Assembly: GCA_021604645.1 (NCBI GenBank)
Contig: BQJJ01000004.1
Coordinates: 186,001 to 250,000, forward strand
Direction: 5' to 3'
DNA from: Methyloligella sp.
Lineage (GTDB): Bacteria; Pseudomonadota; Alphaproteobacteria; Rhizobiales; HXMU1428-3
Length of the DNA: 64,000 nt
Positions 46,411 to 54,404 of this stretch are shown here, piece by piece (the first letter of the stretch is position 1; each line of letters opens with the position of its first letter). The position numbers were made by a program, and so were the translations under genes. The notes below the pieces were generated by a model. It was not told the DNA's origin. It ran no database searches and was given only the letters and a program-made list of their open reading frames with translations.

Positions 46411-47169
46411 ATGAGGTCCAAGGGTGACCAATCGTTCAAAGTGCAGCGTGAAAAAGAGGCCTTTGATAAAAGACTAATGGATAATGAGAAGGGCGATGCC
46501 GCGCGAAACACTTGTTATCGCAATGATAATGGGCCCCAAAAAGATCGATTTAATGAGGTCTTTGATAAAGCTTTAGGACAACAACGATTTGACCTTGGAT
46601 TATATCCTGGCAATTTTTTATTAGGTCGCCAGCATATTCTGCCTCAAGCATCAGGTGATATTCTGGAACTTGGTGTGCGACGTGGGCGAAACCTACCTTT
46701 TTATAAGCCACAGAATGTTCGTTCATTTGTTGGAGTTGATCATTCTCCGAATGTTAGGCAGATTTGCCAAATGGCGCGGAAAGTAAATTTCCCAGTGGAA
46801 GTCGTTGCTTCAATGCCAGATGCTCTTTCTTTACCAAATGAAAGTATGGATTGTGTTGTTAGTACCTATACTCTTTGTTCTGTAAAGCATCCGCAAAAAG
46901 TTATGAGCGAAATCTGGCGTGTTTTACGACCTGGTGGCATGCTTTTGTTTTGTGAAGAAGGGCGACATCCATCCCGGCATGTGGCGTTTCTACAGGATAA
47001 ATTAACACCTCTATGGCGACGTTTTTCTTTTGGTAGATCTTTAAATCGGAATATGTTTCGGCTTATTTCAGGAGCTGGTTTTAAAATGGACTTTTTTGAA
47101 ATGGACCGGCCACCGCTTAAACCTCCCATTCTTGGTTATCATTATGCGGGGATCGCAGTTAAACTCTGA
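46411..47169 (+). CDS. Class I SAM-dependent methyltransferase (type 11 domain)
   Basis: 252 residues. Motif I is DILELGVRRGRNLPFY (a loose ExGxxxGxN form). SFVGVDHSP and LSLPNESMDCVVSTYTLCSVKHPQKVMSEIWRVLRPGGMLLFCEEG are standard type-11 motifs. It resembles small-molecule or lipid methyltransferases (phospholipid N-methyltransferase-like), but the substrate cannot be told. The N-terminal 45 residues are highly charged. AGGAGAG precedes the ATG. Repeat A7 follows the stop. Confidence 0.88.
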   Translation: MRSKGDQSFKVQREKEAFDKRLMDNEKGDAARNTCYRNDNGPQKDRFNEVFDKALGQQRFDLGLYPGNFLLGRQHILPQASGDILELGVRRGRNLPFYKPQNVRSFVGVDHSPNVRQICQMARKVNFPVEVVASMPDALSLPNESMDCVVSTYTLCSVKHPQKVMSEIWRVLRPGGMLLFCEEGRHPSRHVAFLQDKLTPLWRRFSFGRSLNRNMFRLISGAGFKMDFFEMDRPPLKPPILGYHYAGIAVKL

Positions 47170-47195
47170 TTGGCTCACGGGCTATTGCTTTTTTT

Positions 47196-47312
47196 CTCTC
47201 ACGGCTATTCCAAGCGCTTAAGGCGCTTGGGCCTCCGAGGGGCGGTGCTAAGCACCGGACGCCTTTGGCGTCATGTCCCCCAGCCCGAAAATGGGCTGAG
47301 CTCCTTCTTCAG
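47196..47312 (+). repeat. Family A structured repeat, copy A7 (complete)
   Basis: Starts TCTCTCACGGCTATT, 27 bp after the methyltransferase stop, with an extra partial start CTCACGGGCTATTG at 47174. All four hairpins are present: CCAAGCGC/GCGCTTGG (47210-47230), CGGTGC/GCACCG with a TAA loop (47243-47257), GACGCC/GGCGTC with a TTT loop (47258-47272), and CAGCCC/GGGCTG (47281-47298). The linkers are GCCTCCGAGGGG and ATGTCCCC, and the 3' end is GCTCCTTCTTC. Confidence 0.85.
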
Positions 47313-47332
47313 AATTTAAGATGGAGATTTTT

Positions 47333-47398
47333 TTTAGTTGCACTTTTTATGTGAGTCTTCAGTTGCCCACTAGCAATCAGCATAAGTAACCGCGCTAA
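47333..47398 (+). repeat. Family B hairpin, probably nested
   Basis: The inner unit GTCTTCAGTTGC/GCAAT (loop CCACTA) sits between an outer 5' half TTTAGTTGC (47334-47342) and a 3' half GTAACCGCGC (47386-47395), the same nested plan seen at 37646-37711. It reaches the stop of the convergent gene. Confidence 0.55.
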
Positions 47399-48639
47399 TT
47401 ACGCTTTAAAATTGATTTTGGATTTTTGGCGATTTTTGAAACTGATTGTGCTGCTTTTTTAAGAGCAGGTCGTGTGCGTTTTAGGTAAGCTTCTTCATAA
47501 AGGCGGCCCTTTATGCTTGTGCTATAGGCAAAGTCATAGACCGGAACGGATTGTTCAGTCCATTCAAATTTATATGGATCACCTGGTGCAAAGAGATCAA
47601 TTACTTTCACGCCTTTTTCAATAAGAGCTGCAATTGTATCCTGCATTTGTAAACTGCCTGGGCTATGGGCTATGTAAGTGGGGTCATAAACACCTAAATG
47701 GGCACCATAATAATCTTTGACTAAAATTCCGATTTCTATGGCTGCTGGGTGATTGTCGACGCACAGCTCAGATACTTTAATATTAACGGAGTGATTATTC
47801 TCTTTAGTCGCAGCATCGAAGAATTGATCTATGATTGTGCTGCTGAAAGCTGGTGAAATTGTTTTGGTCGCTTTGAGCCAATCCCTTTTGAGATTGATTG
47901 CATGATTAGCTGCTCGGTTTGCGTCTCCCCCTTCATCATATAGGTTAAAGGTTAGAGGTCCTTTTTCCTCTAATTTTCGTCTATGACGTCTTTTGGCTTT
48001 GCGACTGCGCTGGGAGTACCTTTTATTAAATTCTGTGAAATTTTCATCACCTCTGACTTCAATATAAGGCGCTTCTGTTTCTTCTAGAATGGTCGCGTTA
48101 TACATTTCCAATAGAGGTGTGATGGCTGCGTCAAAGCGAGTTTTTCTGAGGTGAAATAAATCTGGCTTTATGGTTTCGTTTATATAATTAAACCCAGCTT
48201 TCAACCAGTGGAGGTTTTGAGCATTTTCTTTTATTAGAATGTCACCATATTGGCTGACGGGTTCACCAATCCATTTTAAAAGCTTGAGGCCAAATTTATT
48301 TTCTAAAATTAACGGGGCAACCAAGATCAGCTCATCGTCAATTTTACCTGTTAAGATGACCATGTTTCTTGGACATAATTCGAATTGGTTGATCCAATGC
48401 CAAATCCAGTTATATGTTTGAAAGAGTTGTGTGCCTGTTCCGTGAGCTTCGAACAGTTCATTCCATTCTTGCTTTAATCCATCGAATTCTTTGGCTGTTT
48501 TTATGATGGAAAAGGATGGAGTGATTAGCTCATCGTTGAGGGATACTTTATTCAGTGATGCTTTTTTTTCTGATGATGCATTCTCAAGTGGCGATGTATC
48601 GGCCTTTTTTTCTGGCGATTGATCGCTTGGGGACGTCAT
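47395..48639 (-). CDS. GNAT-fold acyltransferase, BioF2-like/FemAB-type domain
   Basis: 414 residues. The central and C-terminal parts fit the acetyltransferase-6 (BioF2-like, FemAB/CelD) family: WNELFEAHGTGTQLFQTYNWIWHW, RSRKAKRRHRRKLEE, and IEIGILVKDYYGAHLGVYDPTYIAHSPGSLQMQDTIAALIEKGVKVIDLFAPGDPYKFEW. Family members often act in exopolysaccharide or cell-envelope synthesis. The first ~45 residues are polar, possibly disordered. The ATG at 48639 is accepted; no strong ribosome site was noted. Confidence 0.82.
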   Translation of the reverse strand: MTSPSDQSPEKKADTSPLENASSEKKASLNKVSLNDELITPSFSIIKTAKEFDGLKQEWNELFEAHGTGTQLFQTYNWIWHWINQFELCPRNMVILTGKIDDELILVAPLILENKFGLKLLKWIGEPVSQYGDILIKENAQNLHWLKAGFNYINETIKPDLFHLRKTRFDAAITPLLEMYNATILEETEAPYIEVRGDENFTEFNKRYSQRSRKAKRRHRRKLEEKGPLTFNLYDEGGDANRAANHAINLKRDWLKATKTISPAFSSTIIDQFFDAATKENNHSVNIKVSELCVDNHPAAIEIGILVKDYYGAHLGVYDPTYIAHSPGSLQMQDTIAALIEKGVKVIDLFAPGDPYKFEWTEQSVPVYDFAYSTSIKGRLYEEAYLKRTRPALKKAAQSVSKIAKNPKSILKRN

Positions 48640-48780
48640 AACTCTTTTACTCCATACATACTTTTAAGGGTAGCATTTAGCTAAACATCACAATGAAAAA
48701 CCATATTTAACTTCCTATTTTAAAGGGAGTTTGGTTTTTCTTCAACTTAGCTATGGTGCGGGTTGTTAGTGCCTGTCATT

Positions 48781-48822
48781 TTACCTAAAACCGGTACCCA
48801 CTTTTAGGTAACAAGCTCTAAT
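48781..48822 (+). repeat. Family C repeat with strong hairpin
   Basis: TTACCTAAAA and TTTTAGGTAA form a perfect 10-bp stem around CCGGTACCCAC, followed by CAAGCTCTAATAA. It is the clearest of four family C units in this window. The rest of gap 48640-48919 is AT-rich without a gene. Confidence 0.65.
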
Positions 48823-48919
48823 AACAAAAAGAAAATAGTTTTTGTTACTTTGGTCATTATTAGTATGACTTGGAAAGAATAAAATTTTGTTTATTTTAGC
48901 AATATTTTATTGCTGGACT

Positions 48920-50089
48920 TTAGGATATCACGCTTGAATAAAAATCAATTTCGTATGGGCTCATCAGAGTTAATTGCTCTAGATTGCTGCTTGGAGGACT
49001 AAATTCCTGAAAAGATGGGTAGGCTGACATTACGCTTTTATGCGTATTCGCGATAATAACGAGATAAATTTGTCTTGGTGTTTGACCAAAAGATTGGCTT
49101 AAATTTTCCATGACTTGCATGAGCCAGCTTGATGATTGTGGGTTGAATATGTGTACAACTAATGGTGCTACAGGCCATTCAACGAGCCGGAAATCACTTG
49201 TTATTAGCTCTACCTGGCGCTGTGTCATGAATGTTCTTGGGTATTGGGCGATATTAATGGCTGCATCATCTGCCCAGTTTCCACGAGATTCAATGCCATA
49301 AATTGCTCTGAAATCTCTATGAGATGCTAATAGTACCGTGCGGCCATGACCGGCTTCTGGGTCAACAAAAACATAATGACGAAAACTTGCACCTTGTTGG
49401 TAAGAGGCAATACAATCAAGAGACCAATCAACAAGCTTTGTAGGTGCGCAAGGTGCGGCTTCTTCTCGTTCTCTTAATGTTTGTGAGCGGGCCATTGTGC
49501 GGTATTTGGCTAATGGATTGAAGAGACGTTGCTCAATTTCGCGGTCATAGCGACGTTGATGCCATGATAAAAAGAGGTTGCGGCGCATGAAATCCCAGCT
49601 TTTTAAATCAAGCTGTGTGCTAACTTTTGCTAACTGCTCTCTTAAAAAGTCGATGATTTTTTCTAGCTTAGCGTCTGGGTTTAAACGTTCATTTCTGCGT
49701 GAGAGCGCTTTTGTTTGCAGATGACTGATGTGTTTTGCGTGTTTTTCATCGCTTTCGGAAATTTCTATTTCTTCTTCAGCTTCATTGACGGTGCCGATTT
49801 CTTCTTCGTTGATATTTGATAATGCCGCTGCTATTTCATAGCGGTGCTTTTCTAGGCGTCGTAAGTTTCTTGCAATCGCTAGATCTTGTTCTTGAACGAC
49901 ATCATCACTGAGGCTTGGTTTATTGGGGTCAATAAGGCCGATAAGCTGTTCTTCACCCTCTTGACTAGCTTCATCGCTCTCATCATTAAGAGCATTTGAC
50001 GCAGCAAGGGCGTGATTTCCACTCGAACTTTCGAGTTGATCTTCATTTAAGAGATCTAGGTTTTCAGCTTCCATTTTTACGGTGTTCAT
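48920..50089 (-). CDS. Unknown protein with a degenerate methyltransferase-like domain
   Basis: 389 residues, no named family recognised. Residues 1-170 are acidic and helical (many Glu, ALAIARNLRRLEKHRYEIA), probably coiled coil or disordered. Residues about 215-385 look like a Rossmann methyltransferase-like core: FRHYVFVDPEAGHGRTVLLASHRDFRAIYGIES lines up with the xFxDxGxGxGRxxLxA...GVE pattern of class I enzymes, but the first glycine position is Glu/Ala (PEAGHG), so SAM binding is doubtful. WPVAPLVVHIFNP would be the motif-III strand. It lies between a FemAB-like gene and the DUF262 gene on the same strand. Confidence 0.6.
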   Translation of the reverse strand: MNTVKMEAENLDLLNEDQLESSSGNHALAASNALNDESDEASQEGEEQLIGLIDPNKPSLSDDVVQEQDLAIARNLRRLEKHRYEIAAALSNINEEEIGTVNEAEEEIEISESDEKHAKHISHLQTKALSRRNERLNPDAKLEKIIDFLREQLAKVSTQLDLKSWDFMRRNLFLSWHQRRYDREIEQRLFNPLAKYRTMARSQTLREREEAAPCAPTKLVDWSLDCIASYQQGASFRHYVFVDPEAGHGRTVLLASHRDFRAIYGIESRGNWADDAAINIAQYPRTFMTQRQVELITSDFRLVEWPVAPLVVHIFNPQSSSWLMQVMENLSQSFGQTPRQIYLVIIANTHKSVMSAYPSFQEFSPPSSNLEQLTLMSPYEIDFYSSVIS

Positions 50090-50198
50090 TTACCGTTTGC
50101 TCCAAGATGAGTTTCAAACAGTGATTATCAAACTGAATTTAAACAACGAATCACTTTTGCATATTGCTCATTGTCTCTGAAAGTTTTGCTGAAGAATA

Positions 50199-50208
50199 GG
50201 GGGGGGGG
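50199..50208. repeat. Ten-base G homopolymer
   Basis: A run of ten consecutive G in the AT-rich gap (50090-50326) downstream of the DUF262 gene on its strand. No other G-run of this length was noticed in the window. The reading frame open across it on the minus strand does not look like a real gene. Confidence 0.6.
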
Positions 50209-50326
50209 CGTTGTAATTTTATTTTTTCCCTGAAAAAGATGCTGCTCTTAAGGGAAGAGTGAATTAGATGTTGCAATTTTGGCGCTAAAACATTTAAAAA
50301 CAGTGTTTTATTTATGCGTTCAGGGT

Positions 50327-52045
50327 CTAGTCTAATGGAAAGCGCCAAATTTTAACAGCTTCTCCCGCCAACCAATTTTGCCGTCTATTAATGGCACTTG
50401 CTGTCCATTTTTCTTCCTCAAGTATACGGATTGTGATTTCCAGGCAATCTTTAGCGTAGACTTCTTTTTTTGCCTCAAAATTAGTGTTTCCCAAACGGCG
50501 ATTTAACTCTGGAGAGATCAGGGTCATATTTCCTAATCGATTGATAAATTTTGTCGCACCGCCAGGGAAGTCTTTATTTGGTGTTTTCCAATGATCCAAA
50601 AACTTTTTAGGCAAGATATGTTCTAAGTCAGTTTCGGTGCTGGTAGCGCTATATCTTGGCGCTTCTTCATCTGAGAGGTTGTTGTTGATTTCTGAGAGGA
50701 TATATCTGGCAAGCACTGTTGATTTGATCGTCTTTTTTGAAAAGGTTGATTGGAATTGGTTATCTTGCGGGTAAATATCTTTAAAAAAGAGATTAAAGGC
50801 TTCGGCGGCACTTATGTCTTCTTGTTGATTTTTTGTGTTTTCGCGGATCGCATGAGCGGTTCTTATGTAAGTTCGAAGTAATTCAGCTGTGTTTTTTCCA
50901 CCGATGGTGCTGAAACGAAAGGTGAAGTTTTTAATCATCAATAAATAATCATAGAACAAATGTGGTGTGTTTTCGAGAACAGCAAGAAGTAGAATATAGC
51001 ATTGTTCCGCTCGTATGATGCTGAGATGGTCGAGTTTGTTTTTTATTTCATTAATATTATTAATATCGAGACGCTGCCAAAGGTCGTGATCAGCGTCGAT
51101 GATTGCACCGTAATATTCTGAGCTTACTGTGATTTGATCTGAAAGGTGTCTGGCGTCATCTGGGGTTTCAATGCTTTTTTTAATTGCTGCAAAGAGACCG
51201 GCACTTGGGATGGCGCCGTGGTTTGAATTCCAATGATGGCGCAAGAAGCGCATTAATGAGAAGTGGCCGATATTTAGGCTCATATTTTCCCAGTTGTTTT
51301 TCACTATGCTTAAATGTTCTCCGGCTTTTGAGAAAATAAAGTTTTTAAGCAAATCGGCTTCTGAGAGTTCAACGCCTCTGTTGTTTAGGGCTTCAAATAG
51401 GGTGAACGCTCTTAGGTCATCTTCGACATCAATGCGAATGAGAAAGACTTTTTCACGAAGAGCTGTGATGATGCGGTGTGCTACGGTTTGTAGAGAGGGG
51501 CCTTCTTTAATAAGCAGGCCAATCTGTTTGCACATATAGATGTAACAGCGTGCTAATTGTAAATTTGAAGGCGAACATGTGTCTTCATCTGCAATGGTTT
51601 TTAGAAATTTAGGATCGGTTGCAGAAATGATGTGATGCTCGAAAAAGGATCTGTCATTTAAATTCAAGATAAGGTTGGGTTGTTGACCATTTAGCGTATA
51701 GTCAGGCCTGTTTAGAAAATCTTGTGATAAAAGATTGGCAAGTTCTGTTTCATCTTCAGATTGCAAATGCCATTTGAGAGCGCAGATGAGAATGGTTGTC
51801 GTTGTAACCCTTTGTTGGCCATCGATTAGGGTTAGGTCTGGATTTGTTGAGTTGTCTATGACAACGGAGCCCAGGAAATATTCGTCTGCGCAGCCTTTGA
51901 AAGTTTCTTGTATGTCCATCCAAAGATCGGCATAATTTTCTTCATCCCAGGCATAGTTGCGTTGGTATGGTGGAATGACGAGTTTGCCATTTGATCTGAG
52001 TAATTCACCGATGGAGGTGATCTGACTGGATATAGCTGAAGACAT
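50327..52045 (-). CDS. DUF262-DUF1524 protein (GmrSD-like putative defence nuclease)
   Basis: 572 residues. DUF262 at the N-terminus: IPPYQRNYAW (24-33), YFLGSVVID and LIDGQQRVTT (73-82), the ParB/sulfiredoxin-like nucleotide-binding motifs, followed by FEALNNRGVELSEADLLKNFIF. DUF1524 at the C-terminus: TDLEHILPKKF (His476) and NRLGNMTLIS (about 502-511), a His-Me finger-type nuclease core. This architecture matches GmrSD-type type IV restriction and related anti-phage proteins. It is a single gene with no modification or helicase partner adjacent. The ATG at 52045 fits the family. Confidence 0.88.
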   Translation of the reverse strand: MSSAISSQITSIGELLRSNGKLVIPPYQRNYAWDEENYADLWMDIQETFKGCADEYFLGSVVIDNSTNPDLTLIDGQQRVTTTTILICALKWHLQSEDETELANLLSQDFLNRPDYTLNGQQPNLILNLNDRSFFEHHIISATDPKFLKTIADEDTCSPSNLQLARCYIYMCKQIGLLIKEGPSLQTVAHRIITALREKVFLIRIDVEDDLRAFTLFEALNNRGVELSEADLLKNFIFSKAGEHLSIVKNNWENMSLNIGHFSLMRFLRHHWNSNHGAIPSAGLFAAIKKSIETPDDARHLSDQITVSSEYYGAIIDADHDLWQRLDINNINEIKNKLDHLSIIRAEQCYILLLAVLENTPHLFYDYLLMIKNFTFRFSTIGGKNTAELLRTYIRTAHAIRENTKNQQEDISAAEAFNLFFKDIYPQDNQFQSTFSKKTIKSTVLARYILSEINNNLSDEEAPRYSATSTETDLEHILPKKFLDHWKTPNKDFPGGATKFINRLGNMTLISPELNRRLGNTNFEAKKEVYAKDCLEITIRILEEEKWTASAINRRQNWLAGEAVKIWRFPLD

Positions 52046-52178
52046 AAGGTTTTTTATTTTATCTATTGAAGTGCAATTTTGTTTTTTTCTATTGGGCCTG
52101 TTTTATACTTTGTCGTCAAGTGATATTCAGGGTAGTTTTTGACTAAAAGCAAAGTAATAAAAATTTAGGAGAGTGGTT

Positions 52179-53675
52179 ATGGGTGAGGGCTCAATTCTTT
52201 TTATAGGTGTGTTTGCTGCGTTCTATTTTATGGTTTTATTAGCGTCGCAAATGCGGCTTCGCTCGCAACCATCTTCATTGTCTGAATTTTTTGTCGCTTC
52301 TCGTAATATTAAGCTGCCCGCAGCGATTGCAACTTTGGGGGCCACAGAGATTGGCCTAATTACAATCGCTTATAATGCGCAGACAGGCTTTGGTGCCGGG
52401 TTTTCGGCTTTTCATATTGGTGTTGCTGCATTTATTGGTTGTTTGTTTGTTGGTTTAACCGGGTTTATTGTCGGGCCTTTGCGGCGTAGCGGCGTTCTTA
52501 CTGTCCCAGAATTTTACGAACAACGTTTTGGCCGTGATATTCGGCTTTTCGGTGGGATCATTATGGTCTTGGCTGGTGTCCTTAATATGGGTTTGTTCCT
52601 GAAAGTTGCGGCTCTTTATATCTTGCCCCTATTACCTCCTGAAATAGGAAATGCTTCCATTGAAGTGATTATGGTTGTTCTCATTGCTATTGCGGTTTCT
52701 TATACGGCTTTTGGTGGCATGCGGGCGGTTATTGTTACCGATATTATTCAATTTTGTCTTATGGCAATTGGGTTGATTGGGATTTTGATATATCTCACTG
52801 GGGTCGTGCCGCTTTCTGAAGCCGTTGAAACTGTGCAGCGAGTAAAAGGAGACGAAGGGTTTAATCCGCTCTTAGCAAAAGATTTCGGGGTTGATTATAT
52901 TTTGTGGATGGTGATTGTCGCGGGGATTGTTAGTTCCGCTGTTTGGCCAACTGCACTGAGCCGTGCGCTTTGTATTGAGAATGAGAAAACTACAAAGCAA
53001 GCTTATCTGGTCTCTTCTGTTTTGTTTGCTGGTCGGATGATTTTGCCGGCTCTGTTGGGTATCCTTGCTTTTAGTTTTTATGCGCGCTCTGGTGCTGATG
53101 CGACCAACTTGGTTGGTGATGCAAAACTGGCGGCGACGGCTCAATTTATGGCTGATGTTTTACCGCCCTGGATTATTGGATTAACGGTTGTTGTTTTCTT
53201 TGCTTCTTTTATGTCGACCCAAGATGGTTATTTGTTTTGTTGGGCGAGTGTTTTGTCACGGGATATTTTAGGTGTGATTACGGGTAAAGTTGATGATGAG
53301 GGATACCAGAAGAAATGGACGCGTATCTTTATTGTTTTAATTGCGCTCTATGAGCTTTATTGGGGGCTTATCTATTCTGGGACAGAAGATGTTTGGAAAT
53401 ATATTGCCATCACTGGCTCAATATATTTTTGTTCAGGTATCGTTTTGTTGGCTGGCGGGCTCTATTGGAAAGGCGCCACTCGATTTGGAGCTTGGTGCGC
53501 GTTGATCCTCGGGTTTTCGGCACTCTTTGCACTTGGGCCGATAAAAGAGGCCACTGTTTTTTCTAGCTGGAGCGAGCCTCAGATCGGGTTTTTCTCGATT
53601 GGTTTGTCTATTTTTGGGTTGGTTGCGGGCTCTTATTTTGAGCGTTTTTTCTTCCAAAAGCCTATTTCTAGCTAA
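52179..53675 (+). CDS. Sodium:solute symporter family transporter
   Basis: About 498 residues, 13 or so TM helices, SSS family. LSEFFVASRNIKLPAAIATLGATEIGLITI, GGMRAVIVTDIIQF and FASFMSTQDGYLFCWASVLSRDI are typical core and Na+-site regions. The substrate is unknown; the family moves sugars, amino acids, vitamins or short-chain acids with Na+. The ATG at 52179 is chosen because TTAGGAG precedes it by 8 bp. Confidence 0.92.
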   Translation: MGEGSILFIGVFAAFYFMVLLASQMRLRSQPSSLSEFFVASRNIKLPAAIATLGATEIGLITIAYNAQTGFGAGFSAFHIGVAAFIGCLFVGLTGFIVGPLRRSGVLTVPEFYEQRFGRDIRLFGGIIMVLAGVLNMGLFLKVAALYILPLLPPEIGNASIEVIMVVLIAIAVSYTAFGGMRAVIVTDIIQFCLMAIGLIGILIYLTGVVPLSEAVETVQRVKGDEGFNPLLAKDFGVDYILWMVIVAGIVSSAVWPTALSRALCIENEKTTKQAYLVSSVLFAGRMILPALLGILAFSFYARSGADATNLVGDAKLAATAQFMADVLPPWIIGLTVVVFFASFMSTQDGYLFCWASVLSRDILGVITGKVDDEGYQKKWTRIFIVLIALYELYWGLIYSGTEDVWKYIAITGSIYFCSGIVLLAGGLYWKGATRFGAWCALILGFSALFALGPIKEATVFSSWSEPQIGFFSIGLSIFGLVAGSYFERFFFQKPISS

Positions 53676-53922
53676 TTGGGGAGTGGTTTGAGCCCTTGAA
53701 TTTGCTGATTCTCGGTTTAAATTTTGTGGCTAAACTAACCTTATTTTGGCTAAATAGCTGGTGAAAAGCTGGTTTTAGAGGTTGGTGGGCCACTTTTAAG
53801 GGCTATATCCACTAGAAAATGCATTTTCTTAGCGAATTTCTTTGTATTTTTTACTTTTTGTCTGCTAAAGGGGTAGGCAACTGAAGTTTACCAATAAAAT
53901 GAAAACGTTAAGGAGAGTTATC

Positions 53923-54132
53923 ATGTCAACTGAAGCAGATCACAAAGCGATCGTTGTATTTAAAGAAGGCACAACATTGAATGTTGAAGGTCGTAAGTAC
54001 CACATCAATAAACTTGTGAAAGCAGTTCAAGAAGGTGGCAAAGGCGTGCATGTTCAAGACACTGGCGCTAATGGTGGCTCTATTGCTATCGTTCCAACTG
54101 AAGTTGCTGCTATTCACGTTGAAAAGCTTTAA
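53923..54132 (+). CDS. Small conserved-looking protein of unknown function
   Basis: 69 residues, unrecognised. AAGGAGAG lies 8 bp before the ATG at 53923, and a perfect terminator follows 60 bp after the stop. Codons lean to those typical of highly expressed genes (CGT, GGT/GGC, AAA, GTT). The sequence (KAIVVFKEGTTLNVEGRKYHINKLVKAVQEGGKGVHVQ, later SIAIVPTEVAAIHVEKL) is soluble with alternating beta-like segments, no Cys, and no signal peptide. A short SH3-like or beta-barrel fold is a guess only. Upstream gap 53676-53922 is AT-rich; no other gene seen. Confidence 0.75.
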   Translation: MSTEADHKAIVVFKEGTTLNVEGRKYHINKLVKAVQEGGKGVHVQDTGANGGSIAIVPTEVAAIHVEKL

Positions 54133-54191
54133 GCTTTTCTAATGTGAATGAGTGAATGAGCCGGTTTTATTTCCGCGCTCAGTTTATTCAA

Positions 54192-54228
54192 AAAAAGTCC
54201 CCATCAAGAAATTGATGGGGACTTTTTT
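54192..54228 (+). terminator. Rho-independent terminator of the small gene
   Basis: A perfect stem of about 16 bp, AAAAAGTCCCCATCAA/TTGATGGGGACTTTTT, GAAA loop, and a continuing T-run. One of the strongest terminators in the window. Confidence 0.93.
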
Positions 54229-54230
54229 AT

Positions 54231-54350
54231 TTCTCACGGCTATTCTATGAGCTAATGCTCAAAGGCCTCCGAAGGGGCGGTGCTTGCGCCGGGCTGCGCT
54301 GGCGCTTCGCCATGCCCTGACGCTGAAAAGGCGTCATTCCTTCTTCGTGA
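54231..54350 (+). repeat. Family A structured repeat, copy A8 (complete)
   Basis: Starts TTCTCACGGCTATT and ends TTCCTTCTTCGTGA; TCACG and CGTGA at the ends can pair. Hairpins: TGAGC/GCTCA with a TAAT loop (54248-54261), CGGTG/CGCCG with one G.U pair (54278-54291), TGGCG/CGCCA (54300-54312), and TGACGC/GCGTCA (54318-54336). The linker GGCCTCCGAAGGGG is conserved. Unlike other copies, it follows a terminator. Confidence 0.85.
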
Positions 54351-54363
54351 AAGTCATTTGTTG

Positions 54364-54390
54364 TTTCGGATGCCAAACAGGCATCCGAAA
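54364..54390. terminator. Perfect hairpin downstream of cbiM
   Basis: TTTCGGATGCC/GGCATCCGAAA, an 11-bp stem with an AAACA loop, 15 bp past the cbiM stop. It lacks a U-run on the cbiM (minus) strand, so it is terminator-like at best. Confidence 0.5.
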
Positions 54391-54404
54391 TAATTGTCGT
54401 GAAT

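Noticed and set aside
50151-50348. 65-codon minus-strand frame over the ten-G tract
   Set aside because: Overlaps the end of the DUF262 gene, has no ribosome site and its proline run is only the G-tract translated.
1481-54350. Insertion sequences as the source of families A and B
   Set aside because: No transposase, terminal inverted repeats of IS size or target duplications are visible; elements are far too short. A trans-acting RAYT-like enzyme outside the window is not excluded.
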